Part shown: piece after piece, positions 1 to 11,413 of the stretch
Layout: every line of letters begins with the position of its first letter
Numbering within the stretch: position 1 is the first letter of the stretch
Source: Heterohyrax brucei
Lineage: Eukaryota > Chordata > Mammalia > Hyracoidea > Procaviidae
NCBI GenBank assembly: GCA_028571685.1
Contig: CM053146.1
Span: forward strand, 111,141,431-111,205,430
Length of the DNA: 64,000 nucleotides
Direction: 5' to 3'
Made by a program: the position numbers and the translations under genes
The notes under the pieces: model-generated
What the model saw: only the letters and a program-made list of their open reading frames with translations
The model's database searches: none
Told to the model about the DNA's origin: nothing

Positions 1-24
1 GTTTCAAAACTTAATACTTTTCTT

Positions 25-563
25 TTTTTATTATGATTGAATGAAAATGTACATTCCCATACAAATTTGCACGCCTACCTATATGCAGCTCCCACTGCTC
101 TGCCTGCCTGGTGACAGCACACTCTTCCTCTCTGCTCCATACATGTCTTATCCTCCCAACAATCTCCTATCCCCTCCTCTCCACCCACTCCTCTTCTTCC
201 AGTAAGAGGTCAGCTGGATGACATCCTACAGATGCACAGAACCATAAAGGGCACACATGATATGGTCACTCTGTGTCGTGAAGTCCAATACATTCCCATC
301 TGAGAGTTGACCTTCACCATGATTTCTGGACAGAGTCAGCATCAGGGCCAGAGGCCATGCTCCCAGGGGAACCCCGAGGCCTATGGACCATCAACTGCGG
401 TCTTCTAATGGAGATCTCAGGGTGCACCCCTTTTTATTCTTGTGCTGCCTGAGAGACTCAACTTCGTGAGCTCCATCATGGCTATCACTGGTGGTGGCTG
501 GGCACCACCCGGTTCTTCTGGTCACAAGTTGATGTAGTCATCCACTCACGTGGGTCTCTCTTG
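25..563 (-). mobile_element. L1 LINE 3' UTR fragment, antisense, with TSD
   Basis: Starts with the poly-A complement (ttttttt) and matches the element at 17593-18746 over its whole length (shared phrases such as cccactgctctgcctgcctggtg in both). Flanked by a 20-bp imperfect target-site duplication, 5-24 and 564-583, differing at two positions. 5'-truncated insertion in ALS2 intron 5. Confidence 0.9.
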
Positions 564-583
564 CAAAACTGAACACTTTTCTT

Positions 584-1306
<723 letters not shown>

Positions 1307-1312
1307 CTAAAA

Positions 1313-4090
1313 CATACACACATAGAAAAGTATATATACAAATATTACCCCTTATGCAGCAATCAGCAAAGAGAAACTGTAACACCCATCATTATTTGCA
1401 TACTTAATAAATTTAAAACAACAGAGGAAGGCTTTAAGATGGAAAGCTACCCTCGCTGGATTGTGAACTTAACACATTAGGCATGAGTACTTAAAATACA
1501 GTTCCTTACCAAGTACTTCCCTTTGGGTGTCCTGTTTTTCCATGAGGTTTAAAAATAAATTCCAGCTGCCCTCATAAAATTAATCACAGTGGAAGGGGAA
1601 AAAGAAGGGTCACAAAGACTGCCTTTCGCATAAGTCGCACAGTGGCAGCGCTGGGAAACAGACTAAAAAGACATATGTTTTATTCCCGATCACTTTTAGG
1701 ATACATGTATATAGACGTATACTATATACATAGTATATAGATATATAGATGTATACTAAGAGACATCAAACAAATTCAGATTTTAAGAAGAAGCTTTTCC
1801 TAAAATGTTTGATAAATGGTAATTCAGTGCAACAAATATAGGCAGAAAAGTAAGTTAACTGCTGACTTATCAGCCGTAAATTATGTTCTTAAATTCAAGT
1901 CCTTCTGCTGCTGTCTCATCAACTTGGGGGTAAAGTAAACTGCAGGATTACCTTTGCTCTCACTACCACAGAGGGCAAATGTGGTGGGTTAATAATTAGA
2001 CATCTATAACCAAATAGTTCATTTTCAGTATGATTCACAGGTGTATTTGAAAATCAAACTAAAAGTCTCCAATATTTTTGTAAAAAGCTTGTTGAAATTT
2101 AGTCCAACCTATCAAATACCACTGTTTACTAAAAAGGAATGTTGCTAAATCTACCTACTAAACACAAGAAAGCTTTGGGCATATCATCATAGAGCATGAT
2201 AAAAAATTTGCTCCTTACTCTATCCCCAGAAGTACATATATATACTCCTTCATTTGTTCTGTTATTAGAAAACAAACAAAAAAATTTGACACTGGCTTTT
2301 CATTTCCTCACGACAAATAATTGCTGGTATCTAACACAGTGTATGGCACATAGTAGGTACTCAACACATTTTGTTGGATTAAACACTAAATTCAAAAGAG
2401 CTATTGCTGTGCAAATGAAGGTATCTGGAATTAAAATTCTCAATAAAATAACACAAACCACAGAAAACAAAAGGCAAATGACAAAAATAAATACCTGATT
2501 GGCAATAGATACAGTCCCCACATCTTGCTGAGAACTATCATCATTTCCGCCCTTTGTTTACAAGAGCTTATGACGGAAGTATTGATGGGTGGCTATTTTA
2601 AGGGGTTCTGACCATTAGCTGGGAGGAAAGTCACAAAACTTTACCATATATAAACATTCCATTATTCTTCAAAGTGACTCCTACTTTATTATTTTTAAAG
2701 ATACAGGACCAGTAATTTTGATAAGAGACACAATTTTAGGAGTCCCAAACAACAGTCAAGTTCAAAGTGAAGTATATATCCTATCACAAATATTGGTTTA
2801 TTTCATAAAACTGTGTGAAATTTTTGGCTTATTTCACAATAGTGAGATACCTTTTCAGTAGTATCTGGCCAAAAGAGAAAATATCAAAAAAAATTGTCTA
2901 AACAACATAAGTTTCTAACAAATGGGCTATATGACTGAGAAATGAGTTACAAAAAAACAACTGAATTTAACATAAACATGCACACTACCAAAACTAGCAT
3001 AGGAAAAAAAAAATTAACAAAATTAACCCAAAGGGAAACAATTTCAATACCAGTAATGTAATAATCAAATAAGCTACACAATAAACTACTAATCTGAAAA
3101 TCAATCAACTTTTAAAAAGACAGTCCGACTCTTTTATAACCATGCATAAATCTAGGAACTTTCTACATGCATTCCTATTAAATCACCTTTGTTTTGTTTA
3201 GACAGTCATAATGCCTTCCATGAAATACAATGCCTTTCTTCAAATAACAGGAGAAAGATGTACCAGTAACTTCTGTAAAGATTACAGCCTTGGAAACCCT
3301 ATGAGGCAGTTCTGTGCTGTCCTGGAGCTGCTTTAAGTTGCAGTGGGTCTGGGGATTCCTCAAATAGCTTATTCTCAATTCTGTATACATATATACATAC
3401 ATAAGCAAATATCCACATGGTTCAATGAGTGGACGGTGAAACAAAAACTACCTGGTAAGAGTCAATGATAGAAATAAAGAATCTGGAAGCTGTGTGGTTT
3501 CAAAACCCTAGGGAAGAGCACCCTCAAAACAGTTCTTTTATGCTTAGATGATTTTGTTTTATTTTGTTTTCTTGAAGAGCTTTGGTAACAGCAAAACTGA
3601 AGGGTTATCCTAAAGAACTATTGTTTCACATTAATTTGTTTTAAGCAAGCAGACTTTTCTATATGCTCCAGTTAAATCGTTTTTTTCTTCCATTTCATAA
3701 CAAGTTTCAAAATGACAATAGTTTGAGGAAGATAAAAAATATTATCCACCTACTTCAAAGAAAAAGCACAATAAGAAACACAACTGTTAACTGAATAAAA
3801 TTCAAAAAGTATGTAATTCAGTTTTTTAACTCTGCCCACAATTGATAACGACCTTCCTTGATAAAGAGGGAAAGCAAAATCCATTTTAGAGCTCTCTACA
3901 GAATTCTAAAAAGTGGTATAAATACAGGTCAGAAGAATCTTTGTGAATATAGTTATGTTAGATTATACTGTTCAAGAACCCATCAAAATTCACTATTTTA
4001 GTCATGGGGGAGAGGTCCTAGGAAGAAACACAAAGACACACACACACGTGAAACGCATGCACATGCACCACACGCACATACATATACACG
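1313..4090. other. ALS2 intron 4: mostly unassigned
   Basis: AT-rich. Apart from a MIR scrap at 2321-2390 and a short CA-rich stretch at 4031-4090, nothing recognisable; probably includes very old repeat remnants. Confidence 0.6.
2321..2390 (+). mobile_element. MIR 3' fragment
   Basis: tatggcacatagtaggtactc, the conserved MIR 3' segment. Confidence 0.7.
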
Positions 4091-4631
4091 CAAGGTCTGA
4101 CAATTAGGTCCATGAGCTTAATTACTCTAAGTAATACATACCTCACTGCTGAATATCACTATGGTCACCCTCAATGCATTCCCTTTGGGAAGCTATACAC
4201 CAATGCCAGCACCTAGTCCACCATCAAAACAATTTTGGAACTCTTTCTGGGACGGCCATTGTGCATGGTGGCATGGTAGCAAGTTCGCAAGCCTACCTGC
4301 ATAGTTGTCTGTGAGGGAGCTTTTAGCCAGTCACCAAATAACAGCACTGGCACACCTCTCCCACTCAACTGATCTGGCCCTCAGTGGCTTTTTTCTTTAG
4401 CCAGAGATAAAAGAAATATTGTAAGTAAGACATCTTGATGACGTTCAGGACATCCAGGGTAATACAACAGCTCCGATGGCCATTCCAGAAAAAGAGTTCC
4501 AAAATTGTTTTGAAGGTCAGACTAGCAGCTTCCTAAGGGGAGTACTTCCAAGGTGACTGTAGTGATACTCAGCAATGAGGTATGTAGCACTTTTTCTAGG
4601 ATGAGTTTGTGAACTTAATTGCTAGACCTTG
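4091..4631. mobile_element. Mariner-type fold-back element
   Basis: Termini caaggtctgacaatta (left) and its reverse complement at the right (ttgctagaccttg). Two arms of about 165 bp in opposite orientation each carry the end of a mariner-like transposase frame (IPEKEFQNCF on the plus strand near 4482; the reverse near 4230) followed by the 3' non-coding end. The centre (4263-4469) is spacer including gacatcttgatgacgttc. A TA dinucleotide follows the right end. Confidence 0.8.
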
Positions 4632-4746
4632 TATACATGGTTTTGCTACTTAGAAAACAAGCCCAGCATGACATAAGGGCCAGAACTAAGCCCATGAATC
4701 AAGGCTATTTCTTTATCTAGGGTTGCATCATAAAACAAAATTATAG

Positions 4747-4863
4747 TCAAACTAAAAAACAAAAATAAATGTTACCAAGCCTGAAGTATTTTAAACTTTC
4801 TAAATGAAAACTCCTATGGTTCAATTCCAGGGACACCTTTATGTTATAACATTCAGCGGGTAC
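4747..4863 (-). other. ALS2: Possible read-through extension of ALS2 exon 4 (short isoform)
   Basis: If the exon-4 donor is not used, the frame stays open for 38 more codons into intron 4 and stops just before 4,747, giving a product of about 410 residues. Human ALS2 is known to make a short transcript that ends in intron 4 and encodes 396 residues, so the arrangement has a precedent. The intronic residues look unselected (Lys/Tyr/Phe-rich), and no AATAAA is obvious immediately downstream on the minus strand. Reported as a possibility only. Confidence 0.35.
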
Positions 4864-5804
4864 CTGACATGGCACTGGCTTTGTACCGTTTTCTGCGTCC
4901 TCTCTTACTGAATGATCTGAGAGTTTCTGCAAGTGTTCGTTCGCTGTCTGGGTGTCAGCATATGATGGTGTATTTCTGTCAGAAGAAAGTTCCGTTCTTC
5001 CCATGGCGTCTTGCTGAGATGACCTGGCATCGTCACTCACGGTCTGGACATCTCTGACATTCAGTTCAGCAGCAACAGGCAGAGTGTTTTCTCCTCGAGT
5101 GTCCTCAAACACTTCCCCCTGACTACTGAAGGGTTCCAGAGGAGAGGGCGTAATGGCAGTGCTGGCATGGTCTGCTGCCTGGGATTCTGACAGTGTCACC
5201 CCTAGCGGGCAGCAATGACTGTCTGATATAATCACATGGTCCTCTTTGTCCGTCATGGTAATTAAGAGCTGGCTGCACTGGCTGCATCTCTCTGGGACGG
5301 GCTTCAGGTCCTGGGAAGGGAGGCACTGTACGAGTGCTAAGCTGTGGAAGGCCCCACAGGCCACCTGGAGCACTACTCGCCCAGCAAGATGTTCTATTCT
5401 TTGTGGCTTTGTCACGGGGAAGGTAGTGGTAATGAGGCCCAGCTGACAACCAGTACCCCATGCCCAAACCTCTCTGCTTATTGACAACGCCAGAGTGTGC
5501 TCCTCACCGCAGGCCAACTGCAGAATCCTGACTGCCAACAAAGGACTGGTCTCCGAATCGGAAATGCTGACAGGGTTCGGCTCTGCAACGTACTGCTGGT
5601 TGGCTACGGCACACTGGCCAGCAGAATTCTCCCCCCACATGTACACCGTGCCACTTTCCGTCACTGCCCCACTGTGGAAACTCCCTGTTGCCACGGTAAC
5701 AACATATTGCCCAGCCAGGGCATTTTCTAGAATGGGGCTACTCAGAGAAATCTCCGCTGGTTCACGTTTCCAGGGAAGAGTCCCAAAGCTGTACACTTCA
5801 CCGT
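4864..5804 (-). CDS. ALS2: ALS2 coding exon 4: RCC1 repeats 1-3 and acidic linker (codons 59-372)
   Basis: The main N-terminal exon, 941 nt. The acceptor is ccttcag/AC at 5805-5811 and the donor is tgtcag/gtaccc with GT at 4863-4862. The first two bases complete an Asp codon begun in exon 3, and the exon ends on a codon boundary. Three RCC1-type blades are recognisable by their Gly-rich hallmarks: [11 protein letters not shown], then [10 protein letters not shown] and [15 protein letters not shown], then [10 protein letters not shown] and [13 protein letters not shown]. These are followed by a cysteine-containing [10 protein letters not shown] segment and a polar, poorly conserved linker. RCC1-like repeats form part of a beta-propeller used for protein contacts and autoregulation of the Rab5 exchange activity. 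An uninterrupted A/GA microsatellite makes up the polypyrimidine tract upstream (see findings). Confidence 0.97.
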
Positions 5805-5813
5805 CTGAAGGTT

Positions 5814-5841
5814 AAAAAAAAAGAGAGAGAGAGAGAGAGAG
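5814..5841. repeat. A9(GA)n tract in the exon-4 polypyrimidine tract
   Basis: Nine A followed by about nine and a half GA units on the plus strand. In the ALS2 transcript this reads (UC)n then U9 and ends about 10 nt upstream of the exon-4 boundary, so it is effectively the polypyrimidine tract of that acceptor. Confidence 0.95.
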
Positions 5842-7445
5842 CTTAGTGAATTAACAGAATCGTTATTAGCAAACTCAAAGTCCTCTCTGGGTTTAACATA
5901 ATACATTTTTCCTTTAAATTTTCAAAAGCCTAGTTGTAAGGATTTGATCTAAGTATACAATATTTCACATTTATTTATCTCTTAACAAATGGCTATTAGC
6001 TTTCTGAGTTACAGAAAGAATTCCTACAAATTGGCAGGAAGTTATTTTCGAATGAAGAGTATTACTCCTGTCCTTCAGCCTCCTTTATCTCCTAGCACTG
6101 ATCCCCTACAACCAGCTATCATCACAGGTGATCTGTTGTTGTTGTTGCTGCTGCTGTGAATAATACACAACAAAACATACACCAATTCCATTGTTCCTAC
6201 ATGTACAGTTCAGTGACACTGATTACATTCTTTGAGTTGTGTAACTGCTCAGCAGCAGTTCTCTTCTGAATGGTTCTTCCTTCCCTTTACATAAGCTCAC
6301 TGTCCCCTGAAGGTTCCTTCGTAATTTTTTGAGTTGCTTTCTCATTTTGATCCCATGTGGATAGTTGTAAAGAGCATAACGCTTAAGCAGACACTTCTAC
6401 TAGTTAAGATAAACTGTTGTTTCTATAGAAGTAAATTCCAAGTGCTCAAAGATAAAATAATGATCATGTCAAGATAAAAAGAGAAGATAAAGTAGGCCCA
6501 TTAGCCTGTAATATCCATAACATTCAGTACTGCTGAACAAGTCAGAGCAGCAGAAAATTATGCAATAGCGAAAGAATGTTAGGACATTCACTCTGGCCAA
6601 ACCTAAGAGATTAGCTTTAGGCCTCCAGGTTGTATAGAAAACTCCAGTGTTAGCAAGATGTGGCTAGTGTCACATCCTGTACCATATATAACATTTTTAA
6701 ATGTTACTGTTTCAACCTTATGTAAAACATTGCCTTACTGAGGTGAGATTTGTTTAAAAAGTAAATCATCACAACAAAATAAACCAAGCAAAAAAACAAA
6801 TGAAGCTGTCAGGGTGATAGGCTAGTATTAAAATTAAAAGGACAGGGGTCAGTGAGTTGGCCATGCCAGCAAACTGTTTACCGAAGCAAATTCAGTGTGG
6901 CTAAATGATGATAATCTGCTTGGAACCAGGTATGCTGCCAAGTCTTCACTGTCCTGCATCACTGCGTGAGCTCAGCTGCATGGACGCATGATCTAGGCTG
7001 GCTAAAACCTCAAATGAAACAAAGATTTGTCCACTGGTTTTGGAATAAACTGAACCAAGCCCCCTGACCCTTTTCCCATACAGAAGATGAAATTCTTGCA
7101 ACAGACCTAACTTTCAAAACAAATAAAAAAACTAATGAAGGACTCTTTATTTACCCACTCCCCGAGGCAGCAATTTAGTGGATTATCAAAAAAGGCAAGC
7201 TTTATCTTCAGCCTATTATACATGGTAGATTTATTTCTATATTTACATTAACTTACAACACCTGTGCAAGGAAAACACGGTAATAGCCAAAGAGAAGATA
7301 GCTCCTTTTACTTGGGAATTCCTAGCTTGGATAAATCAAAAAAATAAGCTCACTGGCTAACATTTAAAAAAATTTTCCCCCAAGTGATATAACAATCTAC
7401 TTGCAACAGCTGCTCAACTCTTTCATTTGCTATTATTCCAAATAT
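5842..7445. other. ALS2 intron 3, right part
   Basis: No exon. The stretch 6130-6400 looks like an old antisense LINE 3' UTR (tgctgctgctgtgaataata start), but I cannot name it. The rest is unassigned. Confidence 0.5.
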
Positions 7446-7600
7446 CAACCAAACCTAGTGACATCAAGTTGATTCTGACTCGCAGGGTTTCCGAGGCTGT
7501 CTCTGCAGAAGTGGACTCCCTCACAGCCACTGGTGGTTTCAAACTGCCAACCTACTGGTTAGCAGTGGATCACTGTAACTACTGCACACCAGAGCTCCGT
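7446..7600 (-). mobile_element. AfroSINE, antisense
   Basis: Reverse of the tRNA-derived afrotherian SINE: ttgattctgactcgcagg, then actggttagcagtgg, and the gagctcc end. Confidence 0.85.
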
Positions 7601-7941
7601 ACTATTCCATTAGTGACAGCAATATTAAAAAACAAGACAAAACAAAAAGATATTTAGATAGCCCTCCTCCTTCTCTTAATTAGAGTATATCAGAACTAGT
7701 GACTTAACGAAGTGTTCTCATTGAATTATCAGCTAATAGTCAAATCTGAATAGAGCAAAAACCTTGAAAATGTCTAGCATCCCATCAGCACCATTTCCTT
7801 ACCTATCAGAAAAGATAGCACTGGAGGAAGATCCTCTACCACCTTAGACTATACCCTTGGCTGGGGTGGGATTTTTTGTAACTTTGACAATTAAAACCAG
7901 TACACTGCTTGGAAGAGCAATGATGGGCTCTTTATATACAC

Positions 7942-8113
7942 AACCAAACCAAAAACAAACCCAGTGCCATCAAGTTGATTACAACTCCTAGTGAATCTGT
8001 AAGACAGAGCAGAATTGCCCCAAAGAGTTTCTAAAGAGTGCCTGGCAGACTTCAACTGCCAACCTTTTGGTCAACAGATATAGTCTTAACCACTATGCCA
8101 TCAGGGTTTCCAT
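7942..8113 (-). mobile_element. AfroSINE, antisense
   Basis: ccaaaaacaaacccagtgcc start; ccaaccttttggtcaac and accactatgccatcagggt (Pol III box region) end. Confidence 0.9.
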
Positions 8114-8123
8114 TTGTACACAG

Positions 8124-8152
8124 ACACACACACACACACACACACACACACA
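8124..8152. repeat. (CA)n microsatellite
   Basis: About 14 CA units between an AfroSINE and a mariner fold-back. Confidence 0.95.
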
Positions 8153-8639
8153 AGGATGGGCAATTAAGTTCATGAACTCATCCTATAAAAAGCGCTACAT
8201 ACCTGACTGCTGAATATCACTACAATCACCTTCCGAAGCAATTTTGGAACTCTTTTTCTGCAATGTCCATTAGGAATGTTGTCAGACAAGGTCTGACAAT
8301 TAACTTCATGAACTCATCACAGCAAAAGTGCTGGGTGCATGGATTCCCCATGGGAGTACTTTGAAGGTGACTGCAGTAATGAGGCACATAGCACTTTTTC
8401 TAGGATGAGTTCATACACTTAATTGGCAGATCTTGTATGATGACAGATCTGATGAACATTCCAGAAAAAGAGTTCCAAAATTGCTCTGAGGGGTGGACTA
8501 GACACTGGCATTGGAGTACAGCTTGCCAAGGGGAGTACTCTGAAGGTGACTGTAGTGATATTTAGCAATGAAGTAGGTGTGTAGCACTTTTTCTAGGACA
8601 CATTTGCAAACTTAAGTGTCAGGCCTCATATATACAGTT
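8152..8639. mobile_element. Mariner-type fold-back element with a second nested inside
   Basis: Same arms as at 4.1 kb: reverse arm 8152-8280, forward arm about 8455-8639 (attccagaaaaagagttcc). Between them a shorter element with its own caaggtctgacaatta start (about 8288) and aattggcagatcttg end (about 8437) is inserted. A (CA)n tract abuts the left end. Confidence 0.75.
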
Positions 8640-9244
8640 TCCCCTTGCTGCTGCAGTCCATTAGATATGATTCTAGATTTCAAGAACATGCTCCTAAAGG
8701 GTTTCCAGATTATCTTACTAATAGTCTGAAGAAGACTAATAAAACTATAATGATGGAATTGCACTTACATATGCTTGAGAACTATACATTTGAAACTCAT
8801 AGTGCTAGTATTAAATACTGTTCATATTTTTTATAAGTCTTTTTCCAAATTCTTGTCTAATATAACGATATACATTATTATGATAAAAGCAGAGTAAAGA
8901 AAGAGAGATTGGACAGGTGGCCATGTTTATGCTATAAAACTAACATGGCTGGATTCAAGATCTGTTTCCTAAAATTTGTCTTCCCTTACTTCCCAGAAGG
9001 AAAATACTATAGTATCATAATACTTACTGTACACTTGTAGAGCTGAAAGTTATAAATTAGCTAAGCTGATAGTCCTGGCCAAGTAAAATTTACCATGACT
9101 GAGTTAATAAAATGCCATCAAGATTAAACTCAATTCTCTACATAAATTGTGACATATAATTCTATCTGGTACAGATATGTAGACTTTATAATATGCTCTT
9201 GTGAGCTGCTACTGATGCCTAATGAAAACTGTCCTGAGACAGTA

Positions 9245-9480
9245 CAGCAAAGTGGCTTAAAAGGCAGGTGAAATGCAGGCTTTGAAATCACACTATCCGT
9301 ATCTCAATTCCTGAGTCTCCACAGGATTTAACCTTCCTGAGCTTTAGTTTCTTCATCTGGGAACTAGGGATCCTGACAGCAGCTACCTCATAAGGTGGTT
9401 ATGAAGACTCAAAGATGAAAACAGGTGAAGTACTTAGTGTCATGCCTGGCATATACATTATTTAGTACTGTTAGCTATTA
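9245..9480 (+). mobile_element. MIR, nearly complete, sense
   Basis: agctttagtttcttcatctg core and aggtggttatgaagactc, 3' atgcctggcatatac. In ALS2 intron 3. Confidence 0.85.
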
Positions 9481-9801
9481 CCAGCATTATGATTCTGATA
9501 CATTTAGTGATCAAAACTAGAGCATAAGAGTCTGCCACAAATCACAAAGTCATTTATCATGTACTTATTACAACAAAATATAACTATAATTTTCCCTTTT
9601 ATGCTAGTCCTGGTACTTTTAAAAAATGAATCCGATTTCTGATAATAAGAGTAAGAACATCTTTTGAAAGCTAAAAGAGTGTAAGTTCTAGCAAAGCTCA
9701 TTCAGCATGTCTGGTGTCCAGTAACTATCTTACCCGATCTCACACACCCCAGAATACTGTTAGAGTTTCCGCTAGCACTCTTTAGCCATTCTTTCCAATA
9801 C

Positions 9802-9956
9802 CTTCAGTCAGAAGAACTCCATGTTTCATCCCAAGGGCTGCTTGAAGGACAGTCTTTCCTCCCCAGCCTGGCAATGTCTCTGGTGTTACAGAACAGGATC
9901 CCGCCTGCCAGACATGGACCAGGCCTCTTTCTTTGGATCCTTCTGTCTCTGTGGAG
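9802..9956 (-). CDS. ALS2: ALS2 coding exon 3: start of RCC1-like domain (codons 7-59)
   Basis: 155 nt on the minus strand. The acceptor is ttctgaag/CTCC (AG at 9958-9957) and the donor is tgaag/gtattgg (GT at 9801-9800). One base completes the Ser codon split from exon 2, 51 codons follow, and one base is left for the Asp completed in exon 4. It encodes [19 protein letters not shown], a [19 protein letters not shown] block and MKHGVLLTE, matching human alsin with a few substitutions. This is the first strand set of the RCC1-like propeller. The acceptor has a weak pyrimidine tract interrupted by GA. Confidence 0.95.
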
Positions 9957-10930
9957 CTTCAGAAATCAAGAAAAGCAGCCTCACTGTTTCTGCAGTTAAG
10001 GACTCAGTCTTTTGCTCTTAATACTTGTTTTCAACCAGCATATGAGTGACTGGTCAGGTGGTTTAACCAGCACCTACTTCACGCTTTGGTTATGAAACAG
10101 GATCTGAGATAATACTATCATTTAGAAAATGCTTAAGAATAACCTAAACCTACAAATGACTTACCTCTAAGAAGCAAATAAAATTGGGCTATTTCTGGAA
10201 ACTTTATGATTAAGTAGAATAAAATTCCAAGATTCTAACTTCTCAACATGTTAACCTCTTGTTTGGAAAGTCAGGTTGTAACACGTCCCATGTTAAAGTC
10301 TTATTCTGACATTTTAGTTTATAATTGGTAAGAACTATTTGACAAGATACAAGAAACAAGGATCTTTACTTTAAACTAAGTTATGCTCTATAACTGCTAC
10401 TTCAAGTTTTAAGAATCATATTTGTAACAGATAGCAATAACATCCTCCATGTTCTAGCCCAAGAAATTTACTCCTCTAATGATTTCTGGTGCAAGGAACA
10501 CAAATTACCCACAGCTGCATTAGGAAAGAACACATTACGATATTCAGGGTTTCATTAAGACAAAAGCTTTCCTGAGTTCCCAGTGATGGTACACTGCTTT
10601 CATTTTCTTTTTTCTAGAACACCAATGTCAATATTTTAACGACACACAAAAACTTTTGTTTTCATCTTATAATACCTAGCAATTTTTCTGCTTTAGCCAG
10701 ATAATATTCCCTTAAAATGTAACTTGGCATAGCCATGATTTTATGGGAGGGAAGCTACAAATTTAACCTTCCTTTGAAATATCTTCCATAACCTAGTTTT
10801 CTAAGGATGGTAGATGATTTGAATTATAGCTAGGCTACTTCTGAAAATTTGAAATTGTGAGAAATAATGCTACAAGAGCTTTAAAATGGGAAAATGAAGG
10901 CATTTATCAGCTCCCATATAAGCCTAAGAT

Positions 10931-11124
10931 GGGGCCCTGGTGGTGCAGTAGTTAAGCACTCAGCTGCTACCTGAAAGGTCAGTGTTCAAACCTACCAGTC
11001 ACTGCTCCATAGGAGAGAGATATGGCAGTTTGCCTCTACCAAGATTTACCGTGGGGGAGTGGTACTCCATCCTATGGAGTTGCTGAGTCAGAACTGACTC
11101 TATGGCAATGAGTCTGGTTTGGTT
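10931..11124 (+). mobile_element. AfroSINE, sense
   Basis: ggggccctggtggtgcag start (A-box region), gtgttcaaacc B-box region, gactctatggcaatgagtc end. Confidence 0.92.
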
Positions 11125-11323
11125 ATAAGCATAACAAACAAACCAGCAGCAACCTTATCACTACCCGGCTTTATTTTAATATCTTTCTCTCTCAGCCAAT
11201 CAACTGCAAATGCCTTTCCCTACTTAACAATCACTGACAAGAGAATTGAACTGCCAGAGCTATACAGATATGGAATTGTTGTGTGTTACTAGAAGGGTGG
11301 GTAACAGGAAGAAATGGTTTTAC

Positions 11324-11343
11324 CTTCTCTTCTTTGAGTCCAT
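11324..11343 (-). CDS. ALS2: ALS2 coding exon 2: initiation codon (codons 1-7)
   Basis: Twenty coding bases, reading MDSKKR plus two bases of a Ser codon, followed by the donor aagagaag/gtaaaa (GT at 11323-11322). The six residues equal the human alsin start, and the split Ser codon (AG/C) is completed by exon 3, which fixes the start. It is far too short to be found as an open frame. The exon continues upstream as 5' UTR; the best acceptor is tttaccttacag, which would put the exon boundary at 11,413, but an AG near 11,384 is also possible. Confidence 0.9.
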
Positions 11344-11413
11344 CAGTCAGTGGAAGAACTCCATCACCAAATTGTTCTCTTTGCAAAAGGTATGCCAAAA
11401 TCTAAATGGTAAA
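11344..11413 (-). other. ALS2: ALS2 exon 2, 5' UTR portion
   Basis: Untranslated leader between the proposed acceptor (cag at 11416-11414, preceded by a T-rich run) and the ATG at 11,343. The bases around the ATG (gactgATGG) carry a G at +4 and a C at -3, a moderate initiation context. The acceptor choice is inferred from motif quality only. Confidence 0.5.

Noticed and set aside
10931-11020. tRNA gene from A- and B-box-like motifs
   Set aside because: These are the tRNA-derived heads of AfroSINEs; no cloverleaf is intact and the same block recurs more than 20 times.
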